A stretch of 16,844 nt of DNA from Planctomycetota bacterium. Lineage in GTDB: Bacteria; Planctomycetota; Planctomycetia; Isosphaerales; Isosphaeraceae. The notes beneath the pieces are model-generated. The model ran no database searches. It was not told the DNA's origin and saw only the letters and a list, made by a program, of their open reading frames with translations. A program made the position numbers and the translations under genes. Positions 1-6,898 of the stretch are shown in pieces (positions within the stretch are counted from its first letter, which is position 1; each line of letters begins with the position of its first letter). The stretch is taken from positions 1 through 16,844 of the forward strand of contig JAJYDH010000078.1 in NCBI GenBank assembly GCA_021777685.1. The letters run 5' to 3'.

Positions 1-834
1 ATGGATCCGGCCGTCCAGGATCAGCTTTTCGAGGGCGAGCTTGGCGGTCTCGCGGCGGACGTTGTCGAAGGCCGAGACGATCACGATGCCCGGCGTGTCG
101 TCGACGATGACGTCGACGCCGGTCGCGCGCTCGAAGGCGCGGATGTTCCGCCCCTCCCGGCCGATGATCCGCCCTTTCATGTCGTCGGTGGGGATGTCGA
201 CGGTGGAGACGGTGGTCTCGGCGGTGTGCCCGGCGGCGTAGCGCTGGATGGCGGTGATGAGGATCTCGCGGGCCCTGGCGGCGGTGGTCTCCTTGAGGTG
301 CTGCTCGTGCTTGAGGATCAGGCCCCCGACCTCGTGGCTCAATTCGTCCTCGAGGCGCCTCAGGAGCAGTTCCCGGGCCTCCTGGAGGTTCATCTGGCCG
401 ATCCGGTGGAGGGCGTCGCGCTGGTCGACGAGGAGCTGGCGGACTTCCAGGTTGCGCCGGGTCAGCTCCTCTTGCTGCTCGGCGAGGTAGCGCTGGACGT
501 TCTCGAAGTCGCGTTCCTTCTTGTTGATCATGTCGAGCTTCTGGTCGAGCAGGTCGGCTCGCTTCTCGAGCCGCTTCTCCTGCTCCCGGAAGCCCTTGCG
601 GGCCTCCTCGGCCTCGTTGTCGAGCTCGACCCGGCGGCGGAGTGCCTCTTCCCTGGCGAGGTACTCGGCCTCCTTGCGGACGTCCTCGGCGCGGCGATTC
701 CCCTCGGCCAGGATCGCCGCGGCCTGGTCCCTGGCCGTGCGCAGCCGGAGCCTGTTATAGACGAGCAGACCGCCGAATCCGCAGGCGATCCCGAGGATCA
801 GCCCGACGAGGCCCGCTATGGTTTCCCCAACCAC
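1..834 (-). CDS. rny: Ribonuclease Y, N-terminal part (partial, runs off the left edge)
   Basis: RNase Y is a membrane-anchored endoribonuclease that starts mRNA decay. The visible 278 residues show the family order. A single membrane helix lies at about residues 6-26, followed by a long charged coiled coil rich in Glu, Arg, Lys and Gln at about 28-190. A KH RNA-binding domain begins near residue 208 and carries the GRIIGREG loop at 221-228. The catalytic HD domain lies outside the window to the left; full-length homologues are about 520 residues. The start is taken as GTG at 834, because AAAGGAAAGG (846-855, minus strand) lies 11 nt upstream and translation from there begins just before the membrane helix. 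No clear promoter was found upstream. The family assignment is firm; only the exact start is in doubt. Confidence 0.95.
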   Translation of the reverse strand, partial: MVGETIAGLVGLILGIACGFGGLLVYNRLRLRTARDQAAAILAEGNRRAEDVRKEAEYLAREEALRRRVELDNEAEEARKGFREQEKRLEKRADLLDQKLDMINKKERDFENVQRYLAEQQEELTRRNLEVRQLLVDQRDALHRIGQMNLQEARELLLRRLEDELSHEVGGLILKHEQHLKETTAARAREILITAIQRYAAGHTAETTVSTVDIPTDDMKGRIIGREGRNIRAFERATGVDVIVDDTPGIVIVSAFDNVRRETAKLALEKLILDGRIH

Positions 835-946
835 GTCCGTCCTAGCCTTTCCTTTATGTTGCGCCGCAGCACGACCCGGCCGGGGCGATCGGCCCGGACC
901 CGGCCGGGCCCCTCGGGATGGACGATCCGCGAAGGCATCGGCGCCA

Positions 947-1201
947 TCAAATCACACCGGCGCGGCGGGACGCCGGCCCTGCTCGTCCGGAGATCGAGTG
1001 CAACGGCCGGCGGGGCCCGGCCGGGCGCCGCCGGCCCGCAGGGCCGCTCGCCTCGAATCGGCCGCCACGATCGAGGGTCGAGGCCGATCCCGGTCGAGAA
1101 GCGGGATGGGATGGCCGATGGCGACGCTCGAAGGCCCGGCCGATCAGGCCGACCATCAGCGCCAGACCCATCCAGAAAACCCAGGCCCCGAGACTCCCCA
1201 A
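947..1201 (-). CDS. Possible small single-helix membrane protein (weak candidate)
   Basis: This is an 84-codon minus-strand frame starting at TTG 1201, with GGAGGA placed 7 nt upstream. The first 27 or so residues contain one hydrophobic helix (around GAWVFWMGLALMVGLIG) followed by a basic stretch, as in a small inner-membrane protein. GC at third positions is high in the helix part but drops sharply in the remaining Arg/Pro/Ser-rich tail, which looks like translated noise. I do not recognise the protein. It may be a chance frame. Confidence 0.2.
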   Translation of the reverse strand: MGSLGAWVFWMGLALMVGLIGRAFERRHRPSHPASRPGSASTLDRGGRFEASGPAGRRRPAGPRRPLHSISGRAGPASRRAGVI

Positions 1202-1505
1202 ATCGACTTCCTCCGAGAGTGGGACGAGCAGAAGTGTCGTTTTTGAGCGCCGACCCGTCGCGAAAGGGCGGACCCGGATTGAACCCCGGACTCCCGAAGC
1301 TCGGCCGAGACCGTCACGCCCTCCGAGGCCGAGCGGTCGAAATGCAAGGAGATTGGATGCAGGATCGGGAGAATCGACACCCGTCGGCGAAACCAACGTG
1401 TCCCGGATCGACCGATCTTCACGGCCCCTCGACCGTCGCCCTGGCGATGATCGTGGGGTTAATTCGTCATCCTACCAGAACCGCAACGGCAATCAACCGC
1501 CCGCC

Positions 1506-1529
1506 GTGGGGCGACAAGGCCCGCCCCAC
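1506..1529. repeat. Perfect 8-bp inverted repeat (hairpin)
   Basis: GTGGGGCG at 1506-1513 pairs exactly with CGCCCCAC at 1522-1529 around an 8-nt loop. It lies about 220 nt downstream of the sigma-factor stop codon and has no T-rich tail on either side, so a role as an intrinsic terminator is doubtful. Confidence 0.35.
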
Positions 1530-1752
1530 GCCCGACCGGCACGGATTCGGCGAGGGCCTACGCTCCGGACTCGGGCGGCGGAGCCCGGAGGCGGGGACCT
1601 CGACTCGTCTCCGCCGGCCGGCCGCGAGCCATCCGAAACACGCGGCGCATGAGGATGCAAGGAGCATGGCCGAGAGGAAACTCATGCGGCGGCGGATGGT
1701 CAACTCTCGCCCCCAGGGTGCCGGTCGCCCGGCCCGTCGGATTCGCCTCAGC

Positions 1753-2334
1753 TCAGCTCGCGTTCCGCTGCTCGGCGATCCGCTTGAGGCTCCGGCGGGC
1801 CTTGGCGAGGATGGGGCCGACGGAATTCTCGGGGATGCCGAGCTGCTTGCCGATCTGGCGGTAGTTCAGGTACTTCAGGTGATAGAGACGGACGACCTCG
1901 GCCTCGCGCTCGGTCAGGTGCGCGAGCATCCGCTCGACCTCCTCGGCGGCGATGATCGGCTCGGTCTCGGCGAGGCTCTCGTCCTCCAGGCTGGAGCGAT
2001 GGGCGTTGGAGTGCCCGAGTTCGGCCTCGCGGAACCGCTGGATGATCGCCCGGACGCAGACCCGCCGGGCGACCACCGTCAGGTAGGTCGGCAGCGAGCT
2101 GTTCCCCTTGAACTGGCGGAGCACCTTGTAATCGTCGTCGACGATCTCCAGGAAGATGTCCGCGGCGACGTCCTCGACGTCGGCGTCCGTCAGCGGCACG
2201 CTCCGGGCGTGGGCCACATGGTGGATGACGTGGTAGATCAGGCCCATGTAGCGGTCGACGAAGTCGTTCCAGGCCTTCGGCTGATGGCCCAGGCAACGAT
2301 CGAGCAACTGTTTGTCGATCTCGCGAAGCGGCAC
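1753..2334 (-). CDS. ECF-type RNA polymerase sigma factor
   Basis: This 193-aa protein directs RNA polymerase to specific promoters. Region sigma-2 spans about residues 22-97, including the acidic stretch around DVEDVAADIF and the SLPTYLTVVARR segment. Region sigma-4 spans about 133-187, with a helix-turn-helix near 158-180 (around YRQIGKQLGIPENSV). No sigma-3 or sigma-1.1 region is present, as expected for the ECF class. The start is GTG at 2334, preceded 7 nt upstream by GAGGAGG, a very strong ribosome site. No membrane anti-sigma gene is adjacent, so control may be transcriptional or act through an unlinked partner. It is transcribed divergently from the response regulator. The class is certain; the target genes are unknown. 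Confidence 0.95.
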   Translation of the reverse strand: MPLREIDKQLLDRCLGHQPKAWNDFVDRYMGLIYHVIHHVAHARSVPLTDADVEDVAADIFLEIVDDDYKVLRQFKGNSSLPTYLTVVARRVCVRAIIQRFREAELGHSNAHRSSLEDESLAETEPIIAAEEVERMLAHLTEREAEVVRLYHLKYLNYRQIGKQLGIPENSVGPILAKARRSLKRIAEQRNAS

Positions 2335-2415
2335 GGACGGACCTCCTCATCCAGGCTCGGGATGGGTTGCCTCCGCCGGTCGGTCATCCCTCGGGGGAAC
2401 AAATCCCATTTCCCT

Positions 2416-2443
2416 ATTCTACCTCATCGATAGGAGAGAACAA
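2416..2443 (-). promoter_or_regulatory. Probable promoter of the sigma-factor gene
   Basis: On the minus strand TTGTTC (2443-2438) is separated by 16 nt from TAGAAT (2421-2416). This predicts a transcript start near 2409 and a leader of about 75 nt. The -10 matches the TAGAAT seen before two plus-strand genes in this window. Confidence 0.5.
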
Positions 2444-2542
2444 GCAAGCCGACCAAGGAATCCCAGCAATCATGCAATCGCGCATGGTTTGGTGTCACCT
2501 CCCTACTCTCGGGATTCCGCCCGGGAGGGGCCCCGATTCCGA

Positions 2543-2571
2543 TTCCGGTCGGATGGCCCGCCGGTTAGAAT
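2543..2571 (+). promoter_or_regulatory. Possible promoter of the response-regulator gene
   Basis: TAGAAT at 2566-2571 lies inside the 12-mer GGTTAGAATCGG (2563-2574), which is repeated exactly at 9252-9263 before another gene. The expected -35 position (2543-2548) is only a poor match. The leader would be about 110 nt. Confidence 0.4.
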
Positions 2572-2676
2572 CGGCATTGAGAGACGGGTCCCCTCGACGC
2601 AAGAGCCTGGCCAGTCAGTATCCCGATCGCGCGACGGTCTCGGCGGGGATGACGGGTGCAGCCGGCGGCCAATTCC

Positions 2677-2681
2677 AGGAG
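2677..2681 (+). promoter_or_regulatory. Ribosome binding site that decides a TTG start
   Basis: AGGAG lies 7 nt before TTG at 2689. The competing in-frame GTG at 2656 has a weaker GGGGA site. This favours the shorter response regulator, which then starts just before the receiver fold. Confidence 0.6.
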
Positions 2682-2688
2682 CGTTGCC

Positions 2689-3147
2689 TTGGATCTTCCC
2701 AAAGGTCCCCCGAGAATCCTGATCGCCGACGACAATTTCCAGAACGTCGAGCTGCTCGAAGCCTACCTCGCCGAGGTCGACTGCGAGATCCGGACCGCGA
2801 TCGACGGCGAGGACACGCTGAGGGTCGTCGAGGAGTTCCACCCCGACCTGCTCCTGCTCGACGTGATGATGCCTCGCCTGTCCGGCTTCGAGGTCTGCAA
2901 GAAGCTCCGGGCCGACCCCCGGACCCGCGAGATCCAGATCCTGATGGTGACCGCGCTCAACGAGCCCTCCGACTTCGAGCGGGGCGTCCAGGTGGGCACG
3001 GACGACTTCCTCACCAAGCCGGTGAACAAGGTCGAGCTGCTCTGCCGGATCAAGAGCCTGCTGAAGGTCCGGCATCTCAAGACCCAGCTCGAACGGACGC
3101 TCGCCTATCTCGCCGAGGTCGAAGGCTCGCGCGGGCCCTCGTCCTGA
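2689..3147 (+). CDS. Single-domain response regulator (receiver domain only)
   Basis: This is a 152-aa receiver protein of the CheY fold. The acidic pocket is D14-D15, the phosphate-accepting aspartate is D58 in LLLLDVMMP, the switch Thr is T88, and K110-P111 form the conserved Lys-Pro. About 30 residues follow the receiver as a charged helix (around KVRHLKTQLERTLAYL), of the kind that links receivers to output domains, but no output domain follows. It therefore probably acts by protein contact or as a phosphate relay. No histidine kinase is adjacent, so its partner is unlinked. An alternative start is GTG at 2656 (163 aa). It lies 40 nt before the methyltransferase gene on the same strand, so co-transcription is likely. 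The family is certain; the role is not known. Confidence 0.92.
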   Translation: MDLPKGPPRILIADDNFQNVELLEAYLAEVDCEIRTAIDGEDTLRVVEEFHPDLLLLDVMMPRLSGFEVCKKLRADPRTREIQILMVTALNEPSDFERGVQVGTDDFLTKPVNKVELLCRIKSLLKVRHLKTQLERTLAYLAEVEGSRGPSS

Positions 3148-3187
3148 CCCTCGCCCTCGACCCTCGCGATCGAAAGACCGACATCGA

Positions 3188-4381
3188 ATGGCCAGCCTCC
3201 CCCGAGTCGTCATCAGGCCCCGGCGGGCCCGCCCCTTCTTCGCCCGGCATCCCTGGGTCTTCGTCACCTCGATCGAGCGGGTCGAGGGCGACCCCGCCCC
3301 GGGCGACGAGGTGGCCGTCGTCAGCCATGAGGGGCAGTTCATCGCCCGCGGCCTGTTCAACCACCGGAGCGCCATCCGGGTCCGGCTCTACCGCTGGGAA
3401 GACGCGCCGATCGACGAGGAGTTCCTCTCGGGTCGGCTGGCCGAAGCTCTCGCACTCCGGTCCGGCCCGCTCGACCTCGGAGGCCCGAAGTCGGCCGCCC
3501 GGCTGGTCTTCAGCGAGTCGGACGGCCTGTCCGGGCTGACCGTCGACCGCTTCGATCGCTGGTTGGTCGTCCAGTTCACGAGCCTGGCCCTGTTCGAACG
3601 GCGGGAATTCCTGATCCGTCGCCTCGTCGAGTTGACGGGGGCCGAGGGGGCGATCCTCCGGGGCGAGAAGGGCATCCCGTCGCAGGAGGGGCTCAAGGTC
3701 GAGGAAGGGGTCGTCGCCGGGACCCTCCCGGAAGGGCCGATCGAGATCTCGGAGAACGGCGTGACCTACGCGGTCGACCTGGCGACCGGCCAGAAGACCG
3801 GCTTCTATCTCGACCAGCGCGACAACCGGCGGGCCGTGGCCTCGTATGCTCGCGGGCGGCGGGTCCTGGACCTCTTCTGCTACACCGGCGGCTTTTCCCT
3901 CAACGCCCTGATGCACGGGGGGGCCGGGTCGTCGCTCGGCATCGACACGTCCGAGCGGGCGATCGACCTGGCCCGGCGGAACGCCGTGACCAATGGGGCC
4001 CGGGCCGCCCGGTTCGAGGCGGCCGACGTCTTCGACACGCTCGAACGGCTCAGGGCCTCGGGCGAGAAGTTCGGCCTGGTGATCTGCGACCCGCCCAAGT
4101 TCGCCCGCCATCCCAGGGCCGTCGAGGATGCCGTGAAGGGGTATCTCCGGCTCAACCGGGCGGCGGTGGACGTCCTGGAGCCCGGCGGGGTGCTCGCGAC
4201 CTGCTCGTGCTCGGGGCTGGTCGACCGGATGCTCTTCTCGGACATCCTCGGGCAGGTCGCCGAGCTGTCCGGCCGGCCGATCCAGATCCTCGAACAGCGA
4301 GGACAGGCGGCCGACCACCCGGTCTCGGCGTCGTGCCTGGAGACCGAATACCTCAAGTGCGTGATCGCGCGGGTGCCCTGA
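3188..4381 (+). CDS. RlmI-like class I SAM-dependent rRNA (cytosine-C5) methyltransferase
   Basis: The 397-aa protein matches the RlmI/YccW family, which in E. coli makes m5C1962 in 23S rRNA. An N-terminal PUA-type RNA-binding region spans about residues 5-75 (including RHPWVF). The central part leads to TGQKTGFYLDQRDNR (200-214), then the SAM-binding DLFCYTGGF (228-236) with the acidic ribose contact D253. The catalytic motif CDPPKF is at 300-305 and the cysteine motif CSCSG at 339-343. Length and motif order are normal for the family. The ATG start has only a weak ribosome site. Its stop overlaps the next gene's start by 1 nt (TGATG), which points to coupled translation with the RNase Z-like protein. 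The exact target base in this organism is inferred from the family. Confidence 0.9.
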   Translation: MASLPRVVIRPRRARPFFARHPWVFVTSIERVEGDPAPGDEVAVVSHEGQFIARGLFNHRSAIRVRLYRWEDAPIDEEFLSGRLAEALALRSGPLDLGGPKSAARLVFSESDGLSGLTVDRFDRWLVVQFTSLALFERREFLIRRLVELTGAEGAILRGEKGIPSQEGLKVEEGVVAGTLPEGPIEISENGVTYAVDLATGQKTGFYLDQRDNRRAVASYARGRRVLDLFCYTGGFSLNALMHGGAGSSLGIDTSERAIDLARRNAVTNGARAARFEAADVFDTLERLRASGEKFGLVICDPPKFARHPRAVEDAVKGYLRLNRAAVDVLEPGGVLATCSCSGLVDRMLFSDILGQVAELSGRPIQILEQRGQAADHPVSASCLETEYLKCVIARVP

Positions 4382-5382
4382 TGGCCGGAGCACGAGCCTC
4401 GTCGGAGATCCGCCTGGTGAACGGCTCGGCCGGCGACCCGGCCCTGTTCATCGACTATCCCGGCCGGGACGACGCGATCCTTTTCGACGCGGGGGAGAAC
4501 GGCGGCCTGGACGCGAGGCGGCTCGGCGATCTGGGCGCGGTCTTCATCACGCACCATCACGTCGACCACTTCATCGGGCTCGACCGGATCGTCCGCGCGA
4601 ACCTCGACCGCGACAAGACGCTCCACGTCTTCGGGCCCACCGGGACGATCCGCAAGGTCTACGACAGGATCAAGAGCTACGAATATCCGTTCTTCCCGTT
4701 CCAGAAGCTGACGCTGGAGGTCCGCGACGTCGAATCGACCCTGATCCGCTCGGCGAGCCTGGAATGCTCCCGGGGCTTCCCGGAGCCCGAGCCGGTCGAG
4801 TCGCCCCGGGAGGGCTGCGTGCTCTTCAGGAATGCCGGGCTCCGGGTCGAGTTCGCCTTCGGGGACCACACCGTCCCCTGCCTGGCCTTCGCGCTCGTGG
4901 AGGAGGCGGGATACCAACCCAACCCGGACAAGCTGGCCGCCGGCCCGCTCCGGCCCGGCTCCTGGGTCGGCCAGGCCCTGGCCCGGCTCAGGGCGGGCGA
5001 GCCGATGGACTCTCCGATGACGATCTCGGGAGGGCGGTTCGACCTCGGGACGCTGGCGGAGACCTACTTCGAGCGGACGCCCGACGTCCGGGTGGCCTAT
5101 GTGACCGACACCGCCTGGAGCGACGAGGCCCGCCCCGGACTCCGCAAGCTCGCCCACCGCGCGTGGCGGCTCTACTGTGACTCGTTCTACTCCCGGAGGG
5201 AGATCAAGCAGGCCGAGAAGCACCGGCACATGACCGCCAGCCAGGCGGCCGAGCTGGCCCGCGAGGCGAAGGTCGAGTCGCTCGTCCTGATGCACTTCGC
5301 CGCCCGCTACGCGGGCCGGTATGAGTCGCTGGTCGAGGAGGCCCGCGCGGCCTTCCCCGGGACGTCGGCCGAGCTGCCCTGA
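4381..5382 (+). CDS. RNase Z-like metallo-beta-lactamase-fold hydrolase
   Basis: This 333-aa protein has the metal ligands of the RNase Z branch. They are THHHVDH at 57-63 (H58, H60, D62, H63), DHTVP with H163, TDT with D243, HRHMTASQAAELA at 281-293 (H283), and LMHFAARY with H305. The stretch after residue 185 (GPLRPGSWVGQALARLRAGE) resembles the RNase Z segment before the fourth motif. RNase Z trims tRNA 3' ends. The N-terminus is divergent from canonical enzymes and a typical flexible-arm exosite is not obvious, so another RNA or small-molecule substrate is possible. The ATG at 4381 overlaps the upstream stop, and a longer in-frame extension inside the methyltransferase gene is unlikely. 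The fold is firm; the substrate is inferred. Confidence 0.88.
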   Translation: MAGARASSEIRLVNGSAGDPALFIDYPGRDDAILFDAGENGGLDARRLGDLGAVFITHHHVDHFIGLDRIVRANLDRDKTLHVFGPTGTIRKVYDRIKSYEYPFFPFQKLTLEVRDVESTLIRSASLECSRGFPEPEPVESPREGCVLFRNAGLRVEFAFGDHTVPCLAFALVEEAGYQPNPDKLAAGPLRPGSWVGQALARLRAGEPMDSPMTISGGRFDLGTLAETYFERTPDVRVAYVTDTAWSDEARPGLRKLAHRAWRLYCDSFYSRREIKQAEKHRHMTASQAAELAREAKVESLVLMHFAARYAGRYESLVEEARAAFPGTSAELP

Positions 5383-5473
5383 TTGCGATTTCCGGGCCGG
5401 CTCGCCAAGGAACGGGATCCCCCGGCGAATGCTCCCTGTCGGTCGGAGGAGGTCCCCTTCGTAGGAACCAATC

Positions 5474-6787
5474 ATGGCCATCGAGGAACGGGAAGCGATC
5501 GCGTCGGACGAGGCCACCCCGGGCGCCGAGGACGGGGCGGCCGTCGAGGTCGTCGAACGCTCGAAGCCGGATCTGGCGCCCGCCGAGGCGGCGGAGCGGC
5601 TCCGGAGCGGCGAGGTGATCCGGAACGTCCGGATCGTCGACCTCCGGCTCAGGGGAGAATTCCCGCTCCCGATCCGCATGGAGTTCGTCGAGCTGATCCG
5701 GCCGAAGTTCGACCGCGCCGAGTTCCTCGGCGACGTCGTCTTCGACCGCTGCAAGCTCGTCAAGCCGACGTCCGGCAAGGGATGTGTCTTCGCCAAGGGG
5801 CTCGACCTCCGCGGCTCGAACGTCATCAAGGGGCTGTTCCGGAACCTCACGGTCCGGGGGCAGCTCCGGTGCGACGGGATGCGGACCTTCGGCCTCTTCC
5901 AGGTCATCAAGGGGACCTTCGGCGACAAGGTGAGGTTCTGGGACGCCCGGTTCAACGGCTGGGCCGAGTTCCACGATTGCACGTTCGCGGGCGAGGCCGA
6001 TTTCCGGAGCCTGCACGCCGAGGAGGGGTTCAAGCTGGTCGGATGCCGATTCGAGGGGGACGCCCTGTTCCGGGGGGCGAACTTCTGCAAGCGGTGGGAC
6101 GCCGGCTCGACGAGGTTTCACGGCCTGCTCGACCTGTCGAGGGCGAAGCTCCACGACTTCGCCTACCTGGAAGCGATCGAGGTCGGCCCCGAGCATACGA
6201 TCGCGCTGCATAATGCCCTGGCCGAGCGAATCCTGATCCGGCCCGAGCAGGTCGAGGGCCGGCTGGCCAGCGAGAGGGCCGGCGATTTCGAGAGGGCGAT
6301 GCAGGAATACGGGCTCCTGAAGCGCATCTTCGAGGGGCTGCACCGCTACGAGCAGGAGGACTGGGCCTTCTACCGGTTCAAGATCAACCAGCGGCGGAGC
6401 CGGCCCCGGTCCTGGCGAAAGCCCTGGACGAAGCTGGCGCAGCTCGGCGATTGGCTGTTCCTCGACGTCGGCTGCGGCTACGGGACCAACCCGTTCCGCG
6501 CCGTCCGGATGTCGGCGATCCTGATGCTGTCCTTCGGGCTGATCTACATGATCGACGTGTCGGCGCTGCCGGTCGAGAAGAACCCGTTCCCGGGAGAGAT
6601 CACCGCTCCGATCAACCGGGTGATGATCGGGCTGCTGACGAGCGTGTCCGTCTTCACCTCGGGCTTCGGCAGCCTCCGGGACGCGGCGCAGGGCTGGATG
6701 AACCTGCCGCTGATCGCCGAGTCGCTGCTGGGGACCCTGCTCTGGGGCCTGTTCATCGTCGCCTTCAGCCGCAAGGTGATCCGCTGA
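5474..6787 (+). CDS. Pentapeptide-repeat protein fused to a two-helix ion-channel-like module
   Basis: The 437-aa protein has three parts. Residues 1-50 are acidic and low in complexity. Residues about 60-230 are a beta-helical region of degenerate pentapeptide repeats, with Phe or Leu recurring every five residues (for example FHDCTFAGEADF). A helical linker leads to the conserved CGYGTNPF (334-341). The C-terminus has one helix (346-365), a re-entrant loop (383-399) and a second helix (416-437), the layout of two-TM potassium channels. The filter position reads TSGFGS (395-400) instead of TVGYGD, so ion selectivity is uncertain. The start ATG has AGGA 7 nt upstream. It follows the RNase Z-like gene after 91 nt and is closed by a hairpin. 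I recognise the general family; transported ion and trigger are unknown. Confidence 0.85.
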   Translation: MAIEEREAIASDEATPGAEDGAAVEVVERSKPDLAPAEAAERLRSGEVIRNVRIVDLRLRGEFPLPIRMEFVELIRPKFDRAEFLGDVVFDRCKLVKPTSGKGCVFAKGLDLRGSNVIKGLFRNLTVRGQLRCDGMRTFGLFQVIKGTFGDKVRFWDARFNGWAEFHDCTFAGEADFRSLHAEEGFKLVGCRFEGDALFRGANFCKRWDAGSTRFHGLLDLSRAKLHDFAYLEAIEVGPEHTIALHNALAERILIRPEQVEGRLASERAGDFERAMQEYGLLKRIFEGLHRYEQEDWAFYRFKINQRRSRPRSWRKPWTKLAQLGDWLFLDVGCGYGTNPFRAVRMSAILMLSFGLIYMIDVSALPVEKNPFPGEITAPINRVMIGLLTSVSVFTSGFGSLRDAAQGWMNLPLIAESLLGTLLWGLFIVAFSRKVIR

Positions 6788-6795
6788 TCCGACGT

Positions 6796-6840
6796 CCGCC
6801 GGGCGCATCCTTGAGGATGACGCCCCGGCGGGTTTCGGTT
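6796..6840 (+). terminator. Intrinsic-terminator-like hairpin after the channel gene
   Basis: CCGCCGGG (6796-6803) pairs with CCCGGCGG (6824-6831), then CG with CG, then CATCC with GGATG around a TTGA loop. That makes 15 base pairs with two single-base bulges. The tail GTTTCGGTT is only moderately T-rich. It lies 8 nt after the stop codon, so transcription probably ends or thins out here. Confidence 0.6.
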
Positions 6841-6845
6841 ATGGT
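6817..6845 (+). promoter_or_regulatory. Weak candidate promoter for the YfhO-type gene
   Basis: ATGACG (6817-6822) is 17 nt from TATGGT (6840-6845). The -35 lies inside the upstream hairpin, so this is a weak call. It is noted because the surrounding CGGTTATGGTGTCGG resembles the other -10 contexts in the window. Confidence 0.25.
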
Positions 6846-6898
6846 GTCGGCCGATCGGAGATCGGAGCCGAGGTCTGACACCGTGCCAAGGAGGCGCC

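Larger units (their letters stand above)
835..1752. other. Long intergenic stretch between rny and the sigma factor
   Basis: This 918-bp region holds no convincing gene. Frames are open on both strands because of the GC content, but their codon third positions are far less GC-biased than in the neighbouring genes. One weak small membrane-protein candidate on the minus strand (947-1201) and one hairpin (1506-1529) are listed separately. A second inverted repeat, CTCCGG (1563-1568) with CCGGAG (1585-1590), also lies here. The 5' untranslated region and promoter of rny should fall at the left end, but I could not place them. Confidence 0.6.
2335..2688. other. Divergent intergenic region between sigma factor and response regulator
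   Basis: This 354-bp region separates the two divergent regulatory genes. It carries one readable promoter on each strand (listed separately), a tandem CGATTC at about 2534-2545, and GC-rich palindromic sequence around 2519-2535. No small gene or RNA gene is evident. Confidence 0.6.

Noticed and set aside
1467..1703. A minus-strand frame with a signal-peptide-like hydrophobic N-terminus
   Set aside because: Its third positions are much less GC-rich than in real genes here, the part after residue 27 is noise-like, it runs through the 1506-1529 hairpin, and no good ribosome site is seen.
1..2433. A plus-strand frame of 810 codons open across rny, the gap and the sigma gene
   Set aside because: It is antisense to two clear genes and crosses the non-coding gap. 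High GC removes stop codons, and its translation is low-complexity Asp/Gly/Arg/Pro without a domain.
3880..6090. A long minus-strand frame over the methyltransferase, RNase Z-like and channel genes
   Set aside because: It crosses three real genes in antisense and has no recognisable motif.
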